Shown: positions 28,346 to 37,576 of the stretch, piece after piece
How positions within the stretch are numbered: the first letter of the stretch is position 1
Layout of the letters: each line of letters begins with the position of its first letter
Assembly: GCF_000300855.1 (NCBI RefSeq)
Contig: NZ_ALJF01000006.1
Location: 62,001 to 126,000, forward strand
Reading direction: 5' to 3'
Length of the DNA stretch: 64,000 nucleotides
Source of the DNA: Agrobacterium albertimagni AOL15
GTDB lineage: Bacteria > Pseudomonadota > Alphaproteobacteria > Rhizobiales > Rhizobiaceae
Notes under the pieces: model-generated
What the model was told of the DNA's origin: nothing
Seen by the model: only the letters and a program-made list of their open reading frames with translations
The model's database searches: none
Position numbers and translations under genes: made by a program

Positions 28346-29773
28346 TCAGATCTCCTTCATGTTCATGCTGTCGATTGGTGGGCGGGTCTTTGCCGAACGG
28401 TATGTTCCGGCACCTTTCTCACCGACGAGAACCCCGTCTTCGACCATCACCTGGCCGGATAGAATGACGGTGGTTGGCCAACCGGTGACCTCAAGGCCCT
28501 CGTATGGCGAATAGTCGGCTGCGTCGTGAAGATCGGCATGCCGTATATGCCGTCGCTGCACCGGGTCCCAAATTGCGAGATCCGCATCGGCTCCGATCGC
28601 AATCGTGCCCTTTTGAGGGTAGAGGCCATAGGTCTTTGCGTGATTGGTGGCCGACAGGGCTACGAAGCGGGGAAGATCAATCCGACCCTTCATCACGCCT
28701 TCCGAAAACAAGATGGGAAGCCTTGTCTCAACCCCGGGAATGCCGTTTGGAATATGGCGAAAACTCTTCAATCCCTTCGGATTACGCTTGCCTTGCGCAT
28801 CGTCGTAGCGGAAGGGGCAATGATCGGAGGAAAAGAGGTCGAAGGCCCCCGTTTCTATGCCGAGCCAGCAAGCGTCTTGTGCAGCCTTGTCACGAGGAGG
28901 CGGTGAGCAGACGAACTTGGCACCTTCCCAATCCATCCCCTCAAGATCATCGGCAGTCAGCATCAGATACTGCGGACATGTTTCTCCGACCACTTTCACG
29001 CCTCTGGCGCGCGCCCGTGCAATCTCGTCCATTGCCTCACCGTTGGAGACGTGAACGATAACGATGGGAACATCCACAATTTCGGCAAGCGTCAACGCCC
29101 GATGTGTGGCTTCGCGCTCAACGGCAACCGGTCTGGTGGAGGCATGAGCGTGAGGGGAAACAATCCCCGCCTTCTCATGACGATCGATCAGAAAGCGGAT
29201 CGCATCCTCATTCTCGCAATGAACCATGACCGTCGCACCGGTTTCTCTGGCAACATCGAGGGTCTTGAGAATGTCAGCATCGCTCAGGCGAAGATCCTCG
29301 TAGGTCATGAACACCTTGAAGGACGCATAGCCATCGGCCGCAAGGGCTCGAAGCTCTTGCCCGATCAGGCTTTCGGTCGCATCGCTGACGATCAGGTGAA
29401 AGCTCACATCCGTATAGCAATTCCCGTCTGCGAGCTGGTGATAGGCATTCAGAGCCTCGCGCAGAGGACGCCCTTTTTCCTGAAGGCAAAAGGGCATGAC
29501 GGTCGTGTTTCCGCCAAACAGCGCCGACAGCGTTCCGCTCTCGAAACCATCAGCCATGACGATCCCTTCGCCTGAGGGCTGGGCCATGTGGACGTGGCTA
29601 TCGATGCCGCCAGGCAGGACAAACTTGCCATTGGCGTCTATGGTTTTTCGGGCACCAGCGAGACCGTCGCCAATCTGAACAATCCGTCCGCCCCGAATCC
29701 CTATGTCAGCCTTGAAGACATCCGATGCGGTTGCAATCGTGCCACCACGAATGATTAGGTCAAAGTCACTCAT
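28346..29773 (-). CDS. dihydropyrimidinase/D-hydantoinase-type amidohydrolase
   Basis: A 475-residue binuclear-metal cyclic amidase that opens dihydropyrimidine or hydantoin rings. The metal ligands are readable: GIDSHVHM (H-x-H), the carbamylated Lys in ASFKVFMTYEDL, His in VMVHCENED and VIVHVSNGE, and Asp in LFSSDHCPF. The C-terminal domain carries GTIAIGADADLAIWDP. The neighbouring genes (an FAD oxidase, a DapA-like lyase and a polar-amino-acid importer) suggest that a cyclic or N-carbamoyl amino acid is processed; the true substrate is unknown. Confidence 0.85.
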   Translation of the reverse strand: MSDFDLIIRGGTIATASDVFKADIGIRGGRIVQIGDGLAGARKTIDANGKFVLPGGIDSHVHMAQPSGEGIVMADGFESGTLSALFGGNTTVMPFCLQEKGRPLREALNAYHQLADGNCYTDVSFHLIVSDATESLIGQELRALAADGYASFKVFMTYEDLRLSDADILKTLDVARETGATVMVHCENEDAIRFLIDRHEKAGIVSPHAHASTRPVAVEREATHRALTLAEIVDVPIVIVHVSNGEAMDEIARARARGVKVVGETCPQYLMLTADDLEGMDWEGAKFVCSPPPRDKAAQDACWLGIETGAFDLFSSDHCPFRYDDAQGKRNPKGLKSFRHIPNGIPGVETRLPILFSEGVMKGRIDLPRFVALSATNHAKTYGLYPQKGTIAIGADADLAIWDPVQRRHIRHADLHDAADYSPYEGLEVTGWPTTVILSGQVMVEDGVLVGEKGAGTYRSAKTRPPIDSMNMKEI

Positions 29774-29782
29774 TGCCTTGCC

Positions 29783-30511
29783 TCAGTGATGCAGGATCTT
29801 GCTGAGGAAGGCCTCAGTACGCGGATTAGTGTGGTTCTCGAAAAACTCGTCCGTCGGCAGATCTTCGACGATTTCGCCCTGATCGATGAAAACCACGCGG
29901 GTTGCGACCTTTCGCGCAAAACCCATTTCATGTGTCACAACCATCATCGTCATGCCGTCACGCGCAAGACCTGTCATGACATCGAGAACCTCTGAGATCA
30001 TTTCCGGGTCAAGCGCTGAGGTCGGCTCGTCAAACAGCATGGCTTTCGGATTCATCGCCAGCGCCCGCGCAATCGCCACGCGCTGCTGCTGGCCGCCTGA
30101 CAGCTGACCAGGATACTTATGAGCGTGTCCTGACATGCCGACCCGGTCCAGAAGATCCATGGCGCATTTTCGGGCCTCGGTCTCCGTGCGGTGCAATACA
30201 ATGCGCTGAGCCAGCATGATATTGTTTTCAATCGTCAAATGCGGAAAGAGTTCGAAGTTTTGAAAAACCATACCTATACGGGAGCGCAGATCAGGCAGGT
30301 CGGTCGATGGATCATTGACCTCGATCCCATCGACGCGGATGGATCCTTTCTGAATTGGTTCCAGCGCATTGACGCATTTGATCAGCGTCGACTTTCCCGA
30401 CCCTGATGGTCCGCAGACCACGACCACCTCACCTTTAGATACTCTGGTCGAGCAATTTTTCAGAACGGGGTGGTGGCCATAGTATTTGAAGATGCCGTTG
30501 ATCTCGATCAT
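29783..30511 (-). CDS. polar amino acid ABC transporter ATP-binding protein
   Basis: A 242-residue ATPase of the GlnQ/HisP class. Walker A is GPSGSGKS, the Q-loop is in [15 protein letters not shown], the signature is [15 protein letters not shown], Walker B is [14 protein letters not shown] and the switch is VTHEMGFA. It is encoded apart from its permease and binding protein, separated by the fused oxidoreductase and DapA-like genes, but on the same strand, so the importer and enzymes form one operon. It overlaps the oxidoreductase gene by 4 nt. Confidence 0.88.
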   Translation of the reverse strand: MIEINGIFKYYGHHPVLKNCSTRVSKGEVVVVCGPSGSGKSTLIKCVNALEPIQKGSIRVDGIEVNDPSTDLPDLRSRIGMVFQNFELFPHLTIENNIMLAQRIVLHRTETEARKCAMDLLDRVGMSGHAHKYPGQLSGGQQQRVAIARALAMNPKAMLFDEPTSALDPEMISEVLDVMTGLARDGMTMMVVTHEMGFARKVATRVVFIDQGEIVEDLPTDEFFENHTNPRTEAFLSKILHH

Positions 30512-33405
30512 GGCTGCCCTCCTTTGAAGCGAGAAATCGAAAATGCTGAAAGGTCTCGACCTGGATCGCGACGGCGTACCAAGTCTGCAGTGATCTGTCC
30601 GACGATCGGGCCGAGCGTGTAGCCGTTGGATGTCACTGCGTTGAAAAAACCGGGCATGTCTGGATGCTCACCGAGGATGGGTGCACCGTCGATATTGATG
30701 TTCATCGCAGCCCAGCTTCTGATGACATGCAGTTTGCGCAGTCCGGGAACGACATGCTGAGCAACCCACAGATTGCCTTCGAGACTGGAGAAGATAGGAC
30801 GAGGATGGCTGTGTACCGGGTCGAGACCGGCCGTCCATCCGCCTCCGATAATGAAGTTGCCATTGGCGGCCTGCTTCAACGTCAAATGACGGTCGGCATG
30901 AGCCACAAGATGTGAGATCGCAGGTGCTGCAGCCTCCGTGACGACCATTTGAAGCGGCGCACCAAAGACAGGCACCTTCAGGCCAAGCATGGCGCCTATC
31001 CGCGATGCAAAGGCACCAGCAGCATTGATAATCCGGCCGGCCCTTATAGTACCGCGCGACGTCTGGATCTCAAATCCTGCGTCAAGCCGAACAATCGCCT
31101 GTACCTCCGTACGGTCGAAGATCTGCGCGCCAGCGGCGACGGCCGCGTCCTGAACGTGACGCGTGGCGACCAGCGGATTGATCTTCCCCTCCTGAGGACA
31201 ATAGGCGGCACCGATCAAGTCAGTGGATAGCAGGGGCTCCAATGCGTTAAGCTCGGCACGCCCTATCACATGGCATTCAATGCCTTGCTGTCTTTCGAGG
31301 CTGGTTTTCTCTTCCAGGAAGCGCATCTGCGCTTCCGTCTCGGCAACCATCAAGCCTCCGGTGATCTTCATTTCGAAGTCGACACCAAGCTCATCCTGAA
31401 GCCGTTGCCACAGCGCGATAGAATCCTTTTGGAGGGGCAGGCTTTGCGCAGCGGGCCCACCGCCGGCTTCAGCCCGAGCGCCGTGATCAAAGGAGAGAAG
31501 CTGCGCGTGGAGGCTTCCCGCATTGCCGCCGGAGGCGAGCCCCCCAGGGAATCCACGTTCCAACACGATCACGTCTTCGCCGGCCCGGGCGAGGAACATC
31601 GCTGTCGATAGACCTGCAATTCCCCCGCCGATCACCACCGTCGCTGCTTCCTTCAAAGGCAAAGTAGCGCCATGTGGGATGGGCGGGCGATCCGGCAGAA
31701 GCGCACGCTTGTGGCCACCCCATTCGGGCTTTTCGACCGCCAATGCTGCAAGCGGCAGCGGCCTGAGCGGCATTTGTGGGGCGAGCACACCCACCGTTTC
31801 ATTGATGGGGTGTGCCGTAAGCGCAGTCAGTGTTGGAGAGCAGTACCGCCCCTGACAACGGCCCATGCCCGCACGCGTCAATCGCTTGAGCGTTGCAATA
31901 TCGGGAGGGCCTTGTCTGGCAGCTGCCTTGAGGGTTCCCATCTGCACGCTTTCGCAGCGGCATACAAGAACATCGTCGGGAACCGTGAGAGTAGGTGTTT
32001 GAGACGCAAAGAGCTGCCAGAGGGATTGTTGAAAAGACGTTGCGCGAGTGAGCTTGCGCTCATGGGATGTCGCCGAGTGGACAGTGAGGCCGAGCTTTCT
32101 GGCAATGGCGCGTCCGGCCAGTCTACCCTCGGCCAGGGCAACCTGTGCGCCAGCGAACCGTCGCGCCTCACCGATGATGTAAACATCGGGCCGGGAGCTC
32201 ATGCCTTCGCCGTCGCATTCAGCGCGAAGTTGTCCGTCGGCCCCGACGCGATGAGCACAACCGAGGAGCCGAGACAGTTCACTGGATGAAGCAAAATCAC
32301 CGCCCAGCAAGACAGTATCGATCTCGAACTCGGTGTCGCCCTTTGGCCCCCTGACGAGCGCCTTTTCGACCTTGCCATGCCCTGTGATCGACACGACTTG
32401 TGACTGCCAGGCGACATCAACCCCGGCACGCTCAAGCCGAACCAGCTCGCGCATTCCTTTGATCGCCAGTGCTGGATCAAGCCTGAGCAGTGCCAGAGCC
32501 TCGATTGGTTTCGACCAAGGAGCAGAACCCCGCTCCACCAAAGCGACGACTTCAGTACCCGCCTTCACGATCTCTGCTGCAACCTGAATGTTGAGCGGTC
32601 CATTGCCAGCGATCAGGATGCGTTTTCCAGGTACCGTTCCATAGCTGCGCAAAAGCGTCTGCGCCGCGCCGGCGGTCATCACGCCTGGCAAGGTCCATCC
32701 CGGAACCGCATTGGGACGCTCATAGGCACCTGTAGCGATAACCAGCATGCGCGGGCGGCAATAGAATGCGCCATCGGGCCCAAGACACGAAATGACCGTC
32801 GCAGTTCCGTCTTGACCAGCCCCCCATACAGTGACACCCGGCAAGATTGTTACGCCGAGCGCACGGGCTTGACCGATCAGGTCACGGCCATCGGCAGCCT
32901 GGCGATCGCCGTCAATAGAGCTCACGGCAGTTGGCGTGTTTGGCTGCTTGTAGAATTGTCCCCCAAGCGTATGTCTTTCGTCGACAAGGGTAACGCGGGC
33001 GCCAGCTTCGGCTGCAGAAATGGCAGCTCCGAGACCGCCTGGGCCAGCACCAACGATCATCACGTCCACGTCGAAGTGAGGGATGTTCTCGGGTATGGGC
33101 TTCAGGTCCTGGAGTGCCGGCTCCGCGATATCGGGTTTTGACGCCTGCCAGTCGATCCGCATGCCATCCTGAACCTGCGTCATGCAGGATCGCTGGCTCG
33201 TTTTTCCGTCGATGGTAACCAGACACTCGTTGCATACGCCCATACCGCAGAACAGGCCACGACCTGCACCTGCTGCGTCGATCGAAAAATCAGCGCAGCC
33301 GATGCTTGTCAGCGCAGCGGCCACAGAAAGGCCCGTCTCGACACGGTGTTTTACACCGTTGATCAAGAGGGTCTTTTGGTCGTCCTTCAAGGGTTCGGCT
33401 GCCAC
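30508..33405 (-). CDS. three-part fused oxidoreductase: 2Fe-2S ferredoxin + FAD/NAD(P) + BFD Fe-S + DAO-type FAD domain
   Basis: A 965-residue single protein uniting parts that are usually separate subunits (HcnABC, opine oxidase, D-hydroxyproline dehydrogenase). Residues about 10-85 are a small Fer2-type domain with C53, C58, C61 and C74. Residues about 113-440 are a pyridine-nucleotide-disulfide-like FAD domain (GAGPGGLG, 119-126). Residues about 478-530 are a BFD-like Fe-S domain with C482, C484, C517 and C522. From about 587 to the end is a DAO/GlyA-type FAD oxidoreductase (GGGIAG, 593-598; [10 protein letters not shown] near the C-terminus). It probably oxidises an imported imino or amino compound and passes electrons on internally. 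The adjacent DapA-like gene is reminiscent of hydroxyproline pathways. Confidence 0.85.
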   Translation of the reverse strand: MAAEPLKDDQKTLLINGVKHRVETGLSVAAALTSIGCADFSIDAAGAGRGLFCGMGVCNECLVTIDGKTSQRSCMTQVQDGMRIDWQASKPDIAEPALQDLKPIPENIPHFDVDVMIVGAGPGGLGAAISAAEAGARVTLVDERHTLGGQFYKQPNTPTAVSSIDGDRQAADGRDLIGQARALGVTILPGVTVWGAGQDGTATVISCLGPDGAFYCRPRMLVIATGAYERPNAVPGWTLPGVMTAGAAQTLLRSYGTVPGKRILIAGNGPLNIQVAAEIVKAGTEVVALVERGSAPWSKPIEALALLRLDPALAIKGMRELVRLERAGVDVAWQSQVVSITGHGKVEKALVRGPKGDTEFEIDTVLLGGDFASSSELSRLLGCAHRVGADGQLRAECDGEGMSSRPDVYIIGEARRFAGAQVALAEGRLAGRAIARKLGLTVHSATSHERKLTRATSFQQSLWQLFASQTPTLTVPDDVLVCRCESVQMGTLKAAARQGPPDIATLKRLTRAGMGRCQGRYCSPTLTALTAHPINETVGVLAPQMPLRPLPLAALAVEKPEWGGHKRALLPDRPPIPHGATLPLKEAATVVIGGGIAGLSTAMFLARAGEDVIVLERGFPGGLASGGNAGSLHAQLLSFDHGARAEAGGGPAAQSLPLQKDSIALWQRLQDELGVDFEMKITGGLMVAETEAQMRFLEEKTSLERQQGIECHVIGRAELNALEPLLSTDLIGAAYCPQEGKINPLVATRHVQDAAVAAGAQIFDRTEVQAIVRLDAGFEIQTSRGTIRAGRIINAAGAFASRIGAMLGLKVPVFGAPLQMVVTEAAAPAISHLVAHADRHLTLKQAANGNFIIGGGWTAGLDPVHSHPRPIFSSLEGNLWVAQHVVPGLRKLHVIRSWAAMNINIDGAPILGEHPDMPGFFNAVTSNGYTLGPIVGQITADLVRRRDPGRDLSAFSISRFKGGQP

Positions 33406-33426
33406 CGGGGAGCTCCAATCTCGCCT

Positions 33427-34314
33427 TTAAGCGAAGGTCATGCCGAAACGCTCGACCAACGCCTTCATCTCGGCATCCTGCTGAGTTGGCAACGGGAGGC
33501 GCGGAGGAAGCGGAGCTCCCGCGGCAAAGCCCATATGTTTAAGAAGAGCCTTTGAGCCTGCGACATAGGCTTGACCGCCGACGGCCTGAATGATCGGCAA
33601 CCACTCCAGATAGAGCTCGCGGGCTTCATCATACTTCTTCTCATCTGCAGCGAGCGTGAAAATCCGTGACATGACCGATGGCGCCACATTGGATGCGACG
33701 GCAACCCAACCTTCAGCGCCCATGACGAAAGACTCGAAGCCGAGAATACCGCCAAATGGCGTCATTTTGCCCTTGGCCAGCCGGACGATATCGCGGATAC
33801 GCGTCACTTCAAGCGTCGATTCCTTGACATAGTCGCAGCCGTCAATTTCTGCGATGCGCGCCAGAAGCTCAGGCCTCATGTCGACGTTGGAGGTCGCAGG
33901 ATTGTTGTAGACCATGATCGGAATGGTGATGGATGCGGCGATCGTCTCATAATGCTTGACGATCTCGTCGTCCGTCGGCGTCGAATAGAAGGGCGGGATG
34001 ATCATCACGCCATCGGCGCCGAGTTCTTCAGCTTTCCGGCTCAGACGAACAGACTCTCGCGTATCTTCGGCACCGGTTCCGATCAGGACAGGCACGCGCC
34101 CGGCAGCGGTCTCAATGACGGTTCGGGCGACGGCCTCCCAGTCCTCGCCGGAGAGCGACAAAAACTCACCTGTGGAACCGAGCGGGATCAGCCCGTGGAT
34201 CCCCTCCCTGATCTGCCAATCAGTAAACGCAGCGAGCGCTGACAGGTTGACCCTGCCTTCTGAATCGACAGGCGTAATCATCACGGTGAAGACACCGCGA
34301 AACGTCTTGGACAT
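33427..34314 (-). CDS. dihydrodipicolinate synthase (DapA) family lyase
   Basis: A 295-residue Schiff-base aldolase/deaminase-fold protein. Family marks are PLGSTGEFLSLS (about 42-53), YNNPATSNVD with the Tyr proton relay, and the Schiff-base Lys in YVKEST. The start ATG at 34314 (MSKTFRGVFTVMITP) is standard for the family; the frame extends further upstream. In hydroxyproline catabolism a DapA-like enzyme deaminates pyrroline-4-hydroxy-2-carboxylate, and the FAD oxidase gene beside this one is the other hallmark, but no 4-hydroxyproline epimerase or ketoglutarate-semialdehyde dehydrogenase is in the window. The substrate therefore stays open. Confidence 0.82.
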   Translation of the reverse strand: MSKTFRGVFTVMITPVDSEGRVNLSALAAFTDWQIREGIHGLIPLGSTGEFLSLSGEDWEAVARTVIETAAGRVPVLIGTGAEDTRESVRLSRKAEELGADGVMIIPPFYSTPTDDEIVKHYETIAASITIPIMVYNNPATSNVDMRPELLARIAEIDGCDYVKESTLEVTRIRDIVRLAKGKMTPFGGILGFESFVMGAEGWVAVASNVAPSVMSRIFTLAADEKKYDEARELYLEWLPIIQAVGGQAYVAGSKALLKHMGFAAGAPLPPRLPLPTQQDAEMKALVERFGMTFA

Positions 34315-34342
34315 GAAATCTATTCCTTGTTTTTTGTATAAA

Positions 34343-35035
34343 TCAGCGCTGCTCTGCGAGCTGGACCGGTGCTGTCGACTGCCCGAAACGCCTTTCAATC
34401 CGTCGCTGGATAAAGTCCCAAACAGTTGTCAGAAGGAGATAATAGATGGCGGCAACAGCGAAGAGTTCGAGCACCATGAACTTCTCCTGAATGAGCACCT
34501 GAGTGCGGCGAAGCAGCTCTTCCATTGAGATGACCGAGGTAACGGATGTCGTTTTCAAGAGACCGTTCACGGAGTTCCCGAGCGGCGGAATGATTACCTT
34601 GAAGGCCTGCGGCATCACGATATAGCGCATGATCTTGCGCTCAGTCATGCCAAGCGCTCTTGCCGCACGCGATTGCCCTTCAGGGACCGCCTCGATCCCG
34701 GCTCTGATGATTTCAGCAAGATAGGCCGCCTCGTTGAGCGCAAGACCGATAAGGGCTGCCTCCACAACGGAGAAACGCAGTCCCAATTGCGGCAGGGCGG
34801 TGTAGATGACGATGAGCTGGACCAGGAGCGGCGTGCCTCTGAATATCCAGATGTAGACCCAGCCGATGCTTCGGAGCAGGCGGAGCTTTGAGCGACGCAT
34901 CAAGGCGACGACAAAGCCGAGGACAAGCCCTGCGATCAACGATACACAGGTCAACCATATGGTCGTGACCACCCCACCCAGAATGAATGGGTTTACGAGA
35001 TAGTCGAAGAAACCGGACCAACTCCAAAATGACAT
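34343..35035 (-). CDS. polar amino acid ABC transporter permease
   Basis: A 230-residue HisM/GlnP-type permease. The conserved IFRGTPLLVQL segment is near residue 65, the EAA-like loop reads SRAARALGMTERKIMRYIVMPQA, and there are about five hydrophobic spans. The start at 35035 (MSFWSWSGFFDYL) omits 45 upstream residues that are not membrane-protein-like and fall in the hairpin-containing gap. It works with the ATPase at 29783 and the binding protein at 35109. Confidence 0.87.
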   Translation of the reverse strand: MSFWSWSGFFDYLVNPFILGGVVTTIWLTCVSLIAGLVLGFVVALMRRSKLRLLRSIGWVYIWIFRGTPLLVQLIVIYTALPQLGLRFSVVEAALIGLALNEAAYLAEIIRAGIEAVPEGQSRAARALGMTERKIMRYIVMPQAFKVIIPPLGNSVNGLLKTTSVTSVISMEELLRRTQVLIQEKFMVLELFAVAAIYYLLLTTVWDFIQRRIERRFGQSTAPVQLAEQR

Positions 35036-35060
35036 GCCGGGCGCCTTTCTGAGTTCATGA

Positions 35061-35084
35061 GGGTGCCGGTACTCACCGACACCC
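35061..35084 (-). promoter_or_regulatory. intercistronic hairpin after the binding-protein gene
   Basis: GGGTGCCGGT-ACTC-ACCGACACCC forms a 10-bp stem with one mismatch between the binding-protein and permease genes. A second hairpin, GAACCGC...GCGGTTC at 35096-35118, overlaps the binding-protein stop codon. No U-run follows. Both fit a processed or partly attenuated transcript with more binding protein than permease. Confidence 0.45.
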
Positions 35085-35108
35085 AGTATCAAACTGAACC
35101 GCTCTGGA

Positions 35109-35933
35109 TTAGCGGTTCGGCCCCTTAACCGTATAGTCGCCAGCGACCATGGGCATTCCGTAGGCATCAAAGAGCTTGGCGAGCGAACCGTCAGCCTTCA
35201 TCTCCTGCAGCACCGTCGACACTGCATCCGAAAGAGCGACACTCTTGAAGGCGACGGCCACCGGTGCGGGATAGAGTCCGCTTACCGCGCGCCGAAAATC
35301 ACCGCGGGTATCATATTCTTTTGCCACGCCATCGATCGACACAACGCCCTGCACCTGGCCTGCACGCAGCGCCTGATAAGCCAGCGCAAAATTGTCGAAG
35401 GTCTGGATCGCCAAACCTTCCTTGCCAGCGGCCTTCAGCTCCTCATCAAGGAGCCTCGTCTTGGTTTCCTCAAAACCGCCAATCTCGACCCCGATGCGCA
35501 TACCAGCGAGATCTTCCTTGGTCTTGACTGTCTCGTTGTCGGTGGCGACTGAGATGCTGATTGCCTGATCTTCATACGGAATCATCTGCATCATGGCCGC
35601 GCGTTCGGGCGTAAAGAAGATGCCGGTATTGATCATGTCCCAACGACCCGCCTGAAGCCCTGGGATCATAGCTGAAAATTCGATGCGGACGTATTCAGGC
35701 GTCAGGCAGAGCCGCTTGGCGATCTCCGTGCCAAGCTCGACGCGCATGCCCTTCAGCTCCCCTGAGGAGTCAACGAACTGCAACGGGGGGAGCGTGGGGT
35801 TTGTCGACATGACGAGCGTGCCAGGCTTGACGAGCTCGCTGTCCGCGACCTTGGGGGTGCAGTCTTGTGCATATGCTGAAACAGCAGTCGTGAGCAGCAG
35901 TCCGGCTGCGACGGAAATGGTGCGAAAAGACAT
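35109..35933 (-). CDS. polar amino acid ABC transporter substrate-binding protein
   Basis: A 274-residue SBP_bac_3-type binding protein. MSFRTISVAAGLLLTTAVSAYA is a signal peptide; the mature protein has LVMSTNPTLPPLQFVD, GMRVELGTEIAKRL and the hinge segment MRIGVEIGGFEETKTR. It is the first structural gene of the minus-strand catabolic operon. A perfect GntR-type palindrome lies 67 bp upstream of its start. The ligand is probably an amino-acid-like compound. Confidence 0.87.
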   Translation of the reverse strand: MSFRTISVAAGLLLTTAVSAYAQDCTPKVADSELVKPGTLVMSTNPTLPPLQFVDSSGELKGMRVELGTEIAKRLCLTPEYVRIEFSAMIPGLQAGRWDMINTGIFFTPERAAMMQMIPYEDQAISISVATDNETVKTKEDLAGMRIGVEIGGFEETKTRLLDEELKAAGKEGLAIQTFDNFALAYQALRAGQVQGVVSIDGVAKEYDTRGDFRRAVSGLYPAPVAVAFKSVALSDAVSTVLQEMKADGSLAKLFDAYGMPMVAGDYTVKGPNR

Positions 35934-35999
35934 GAGAACCTCTGGTGATTTTTTGATCTTCTGGTGGACCAACCCTCGAATGCTTCACTTCGCATTCAA

Positions 36000-36011
36000 T
36001 TGGTATACCAA
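36000..36011 (-). promoter_or_regulatory. GntR-type operator TTGGTATACCAA (site 1)
   Basis: A perfect 12-bp palindrome in the promoter region of the importer/oxidoreductase operon. The same 12 bp recur at 38648. Palindromes of the TGGTATACCA kind are bound by FCD-type GntR proteins, two of which are encoded within 1.6 kb (36105 and 36870). Which one binds is not known. Confidence 0.65.
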
Positions 36012-36104
36012 AGTCATACACAAAATTCCGGAGACCGCAAGCTGTTCATCTGGTGGGCGCGCAATTTTGATAATCTCAATGGAACGCAGGGGTGGGAGCG
36101 CCGC

Positions 36105-36746
36105 TCAGTATGTCGACAGCACGTTGCGGCGGATATGCTCGAGATGCTCGGTCATGGCATTTCGGGCCGCTTCAGCATCCCGCGCAGTCAGTGCGTCCAG
36201 GATTGCCTGATGGTCAGAAAGTCCAGGCTTGCGTTGCGCGAGCTTGCGCTGACGCTCGAAAATTGTCGTATAACGTCGCATCTGACCAATGATGTCGGCG
36301 AGAAAACGGTTGCCGCTTGCTGTCGCAATACCATTGTGGAGGGCATCATCGAAGGCCCAGACGAAGGCCGGCAGCGGGTCTGGATCAGACTCGATCTTTT
36401 CCAGCATCTCTCTCAGGGCCGCAAGCACTTCACTGGATATCATGTTGCAGGCAAGCGCTGCCGCACTCGGCTCGACCATAAGCCGGACTGCGATACTGTT
36501 GAGGTAATCCGCAAGCGTGATCACCTTGACGGTCAAAACACCCTTGGCATTGCGGACCAGAAGCCCCTGCCCTTCAAGGCGCCCCAGCGCGTCACGCATG
36601 GGCGACCGCGACACCCCAAGGCGCAGAGCAAGCCGCCGTTCCTGGATGACGGCACCACCGCTCAACTGCGCCGAGAGAATTTCTTCGAGGAGGCTGCTGT
36701 AGGTTTCATCCGCAAGGCTCCTGTCGGCCGCGGTGGCTTCGTCCAT
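36105..36746 (-). CDS. GntR family transcriptional regulator (FCD type) 1
   Basis: A 213-residue regulator. The N-terminal winged helix has LALRLGVSRSPMRDALGRLEGQGLL (about 40-64), and the FCD helical domain contains VRLMVEPSAAAL, FDDALHNGIATASGN and SDHQAILDALTARD, the metal/ligand-site pattern. It lies just upstream of the importer operon on the same strand, 171 nt before the binding-protein gene, with operator site 1 in between. It is therefore likely to regulate that operon. Confidence 0.85.
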   Translation of the reverse strand: MDEATAADRSLADETYSSLLEEILSAQLSGGAVIQERRLALRLGVSRSPMRDALGRLEGQGLLVRNAKGVLTVKVITLADYLNSIAVRLMVEPSAAALACNMISSEVLAALREMLEKIESDPDPLPAFVWAFDDALHNGIATASGNRFLADIIGQMRRYTTIFERQRKLAQRKPGLSDHQAILDALTARDAEAARNAMTEHLEHIRRNVLSTY

Positions 36747-36869
36747 GTCCCGTCACTCCAAGCCATTTGACATCCACGCCCCGTATGGACCATGGCTTGT
36801 CGCAAGAAAACCCTTTAGGCAAATATCAATGGATCAAAGCACCATGGGGGCCGGGAGGCCAGATGCATC

Positions 36870-37553
36870 GTGACGAATATTGATTCGCATCGCGAAATCG
36901 ACAGAACTGCAAAAGAAGGCGGGCACAAGCTGGCAGCGCTCGCCTATAATGCAGTCTCCGACATGATCCGTCATCGTCGTTTGAGCGGTGGCCATGTCAT
37001 CGTTGAAGCTCGGCTTGCTGAAACCCTGGGGGTGTCGCGCACTCCGTTGCGAGAAGCGCTACAAAGGCTTGAGGGCGAAGGCCTGGTTCACAAGGGAGAC
37101 GGTCGAAACTACGTGGTACGTCACGTCGATATCGGCGAATACATCCAGAGCCTCAAGCTTCGACTTCTGATCGAGCCACAGGCGGCCGTTGAGGCAATGC
37201 ACAACATCCCAGGACGCAAGCTCATCGAAGTTCACCGCGAAATCGACGAACTCATGGGGGCGACGGCCTATCATACCGATGCACATTGGTTTTCGGACGA
37301 TCACCTGCACAACCTCATTATCGACTATTGCGGCAACGAAGTCATGGCTGGCGTACTTCGGAGCCTGAGAGCCACCACACGCCTCTTCGAAATCGGACAA
37401 TTGAAGGACCGGCTCAAGCCTGATTCAACCGAACACCTCGTGATCATCGATGCCTTGCAGCGAAAGGATCCGGTGGCCGCCCACAAGGCTGTCGCGGCGC
37501 ATGTTGAGAGCCTTATCGCATTCGCCCGGATGCATATTGTGGTCAACGACTAA
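36870..37553 (+). CDS. GntR family transcriptional regulator (FCD type) 2
   Basis: A 227-residue regulator starting at a GTG. The HTH contains LAETLGVSRTPLREALQRLEGEGLV (about 48-72); the FCD part has RLLIEPQAAVEAM, DHLHNLIIDYCGN and STEHLVIIDALQRKD. It is divergent from GntR 1 (123 nt between starts) and convergent with the phosphotriesterase-like gene. The gap between the two GntR genes holds a long-spaced repeat (CAAGCCAT 36759-36766, ATGGCTTG 36792-36799), which might be a shared control site. Confidence 0.85.
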   Translation: MTNIDSHREIDRTAKEGGHKLAALAYNAVSDMIRHRRLSGGHVIVEARLAETLGVSRTPLREALQRLEGEGLVHKGDGRNYVVRHVDIGEYIQSLKLRLLIEPQAAVEAMHNIPGRKLIEVHREIDELMGATAYHTDAHWFSDDHLHNLIIDYCGNEVMAGVLRSLRATTRLFEIGQLKDRLKPDSTEHLVIIDALQRKDPVAAHKAVAAHVESLIAFARMHIVVND

Positions 37554-37576
37554 GCGATGACGGCGTCTTGGGCAGC

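Noticed and set aside
30664-33141. Several plus-strand frames of 60-205 codons
   Set aside because: All are antisense to the fused oxidoreductase, which has clear cofactor motifs along its whole length.
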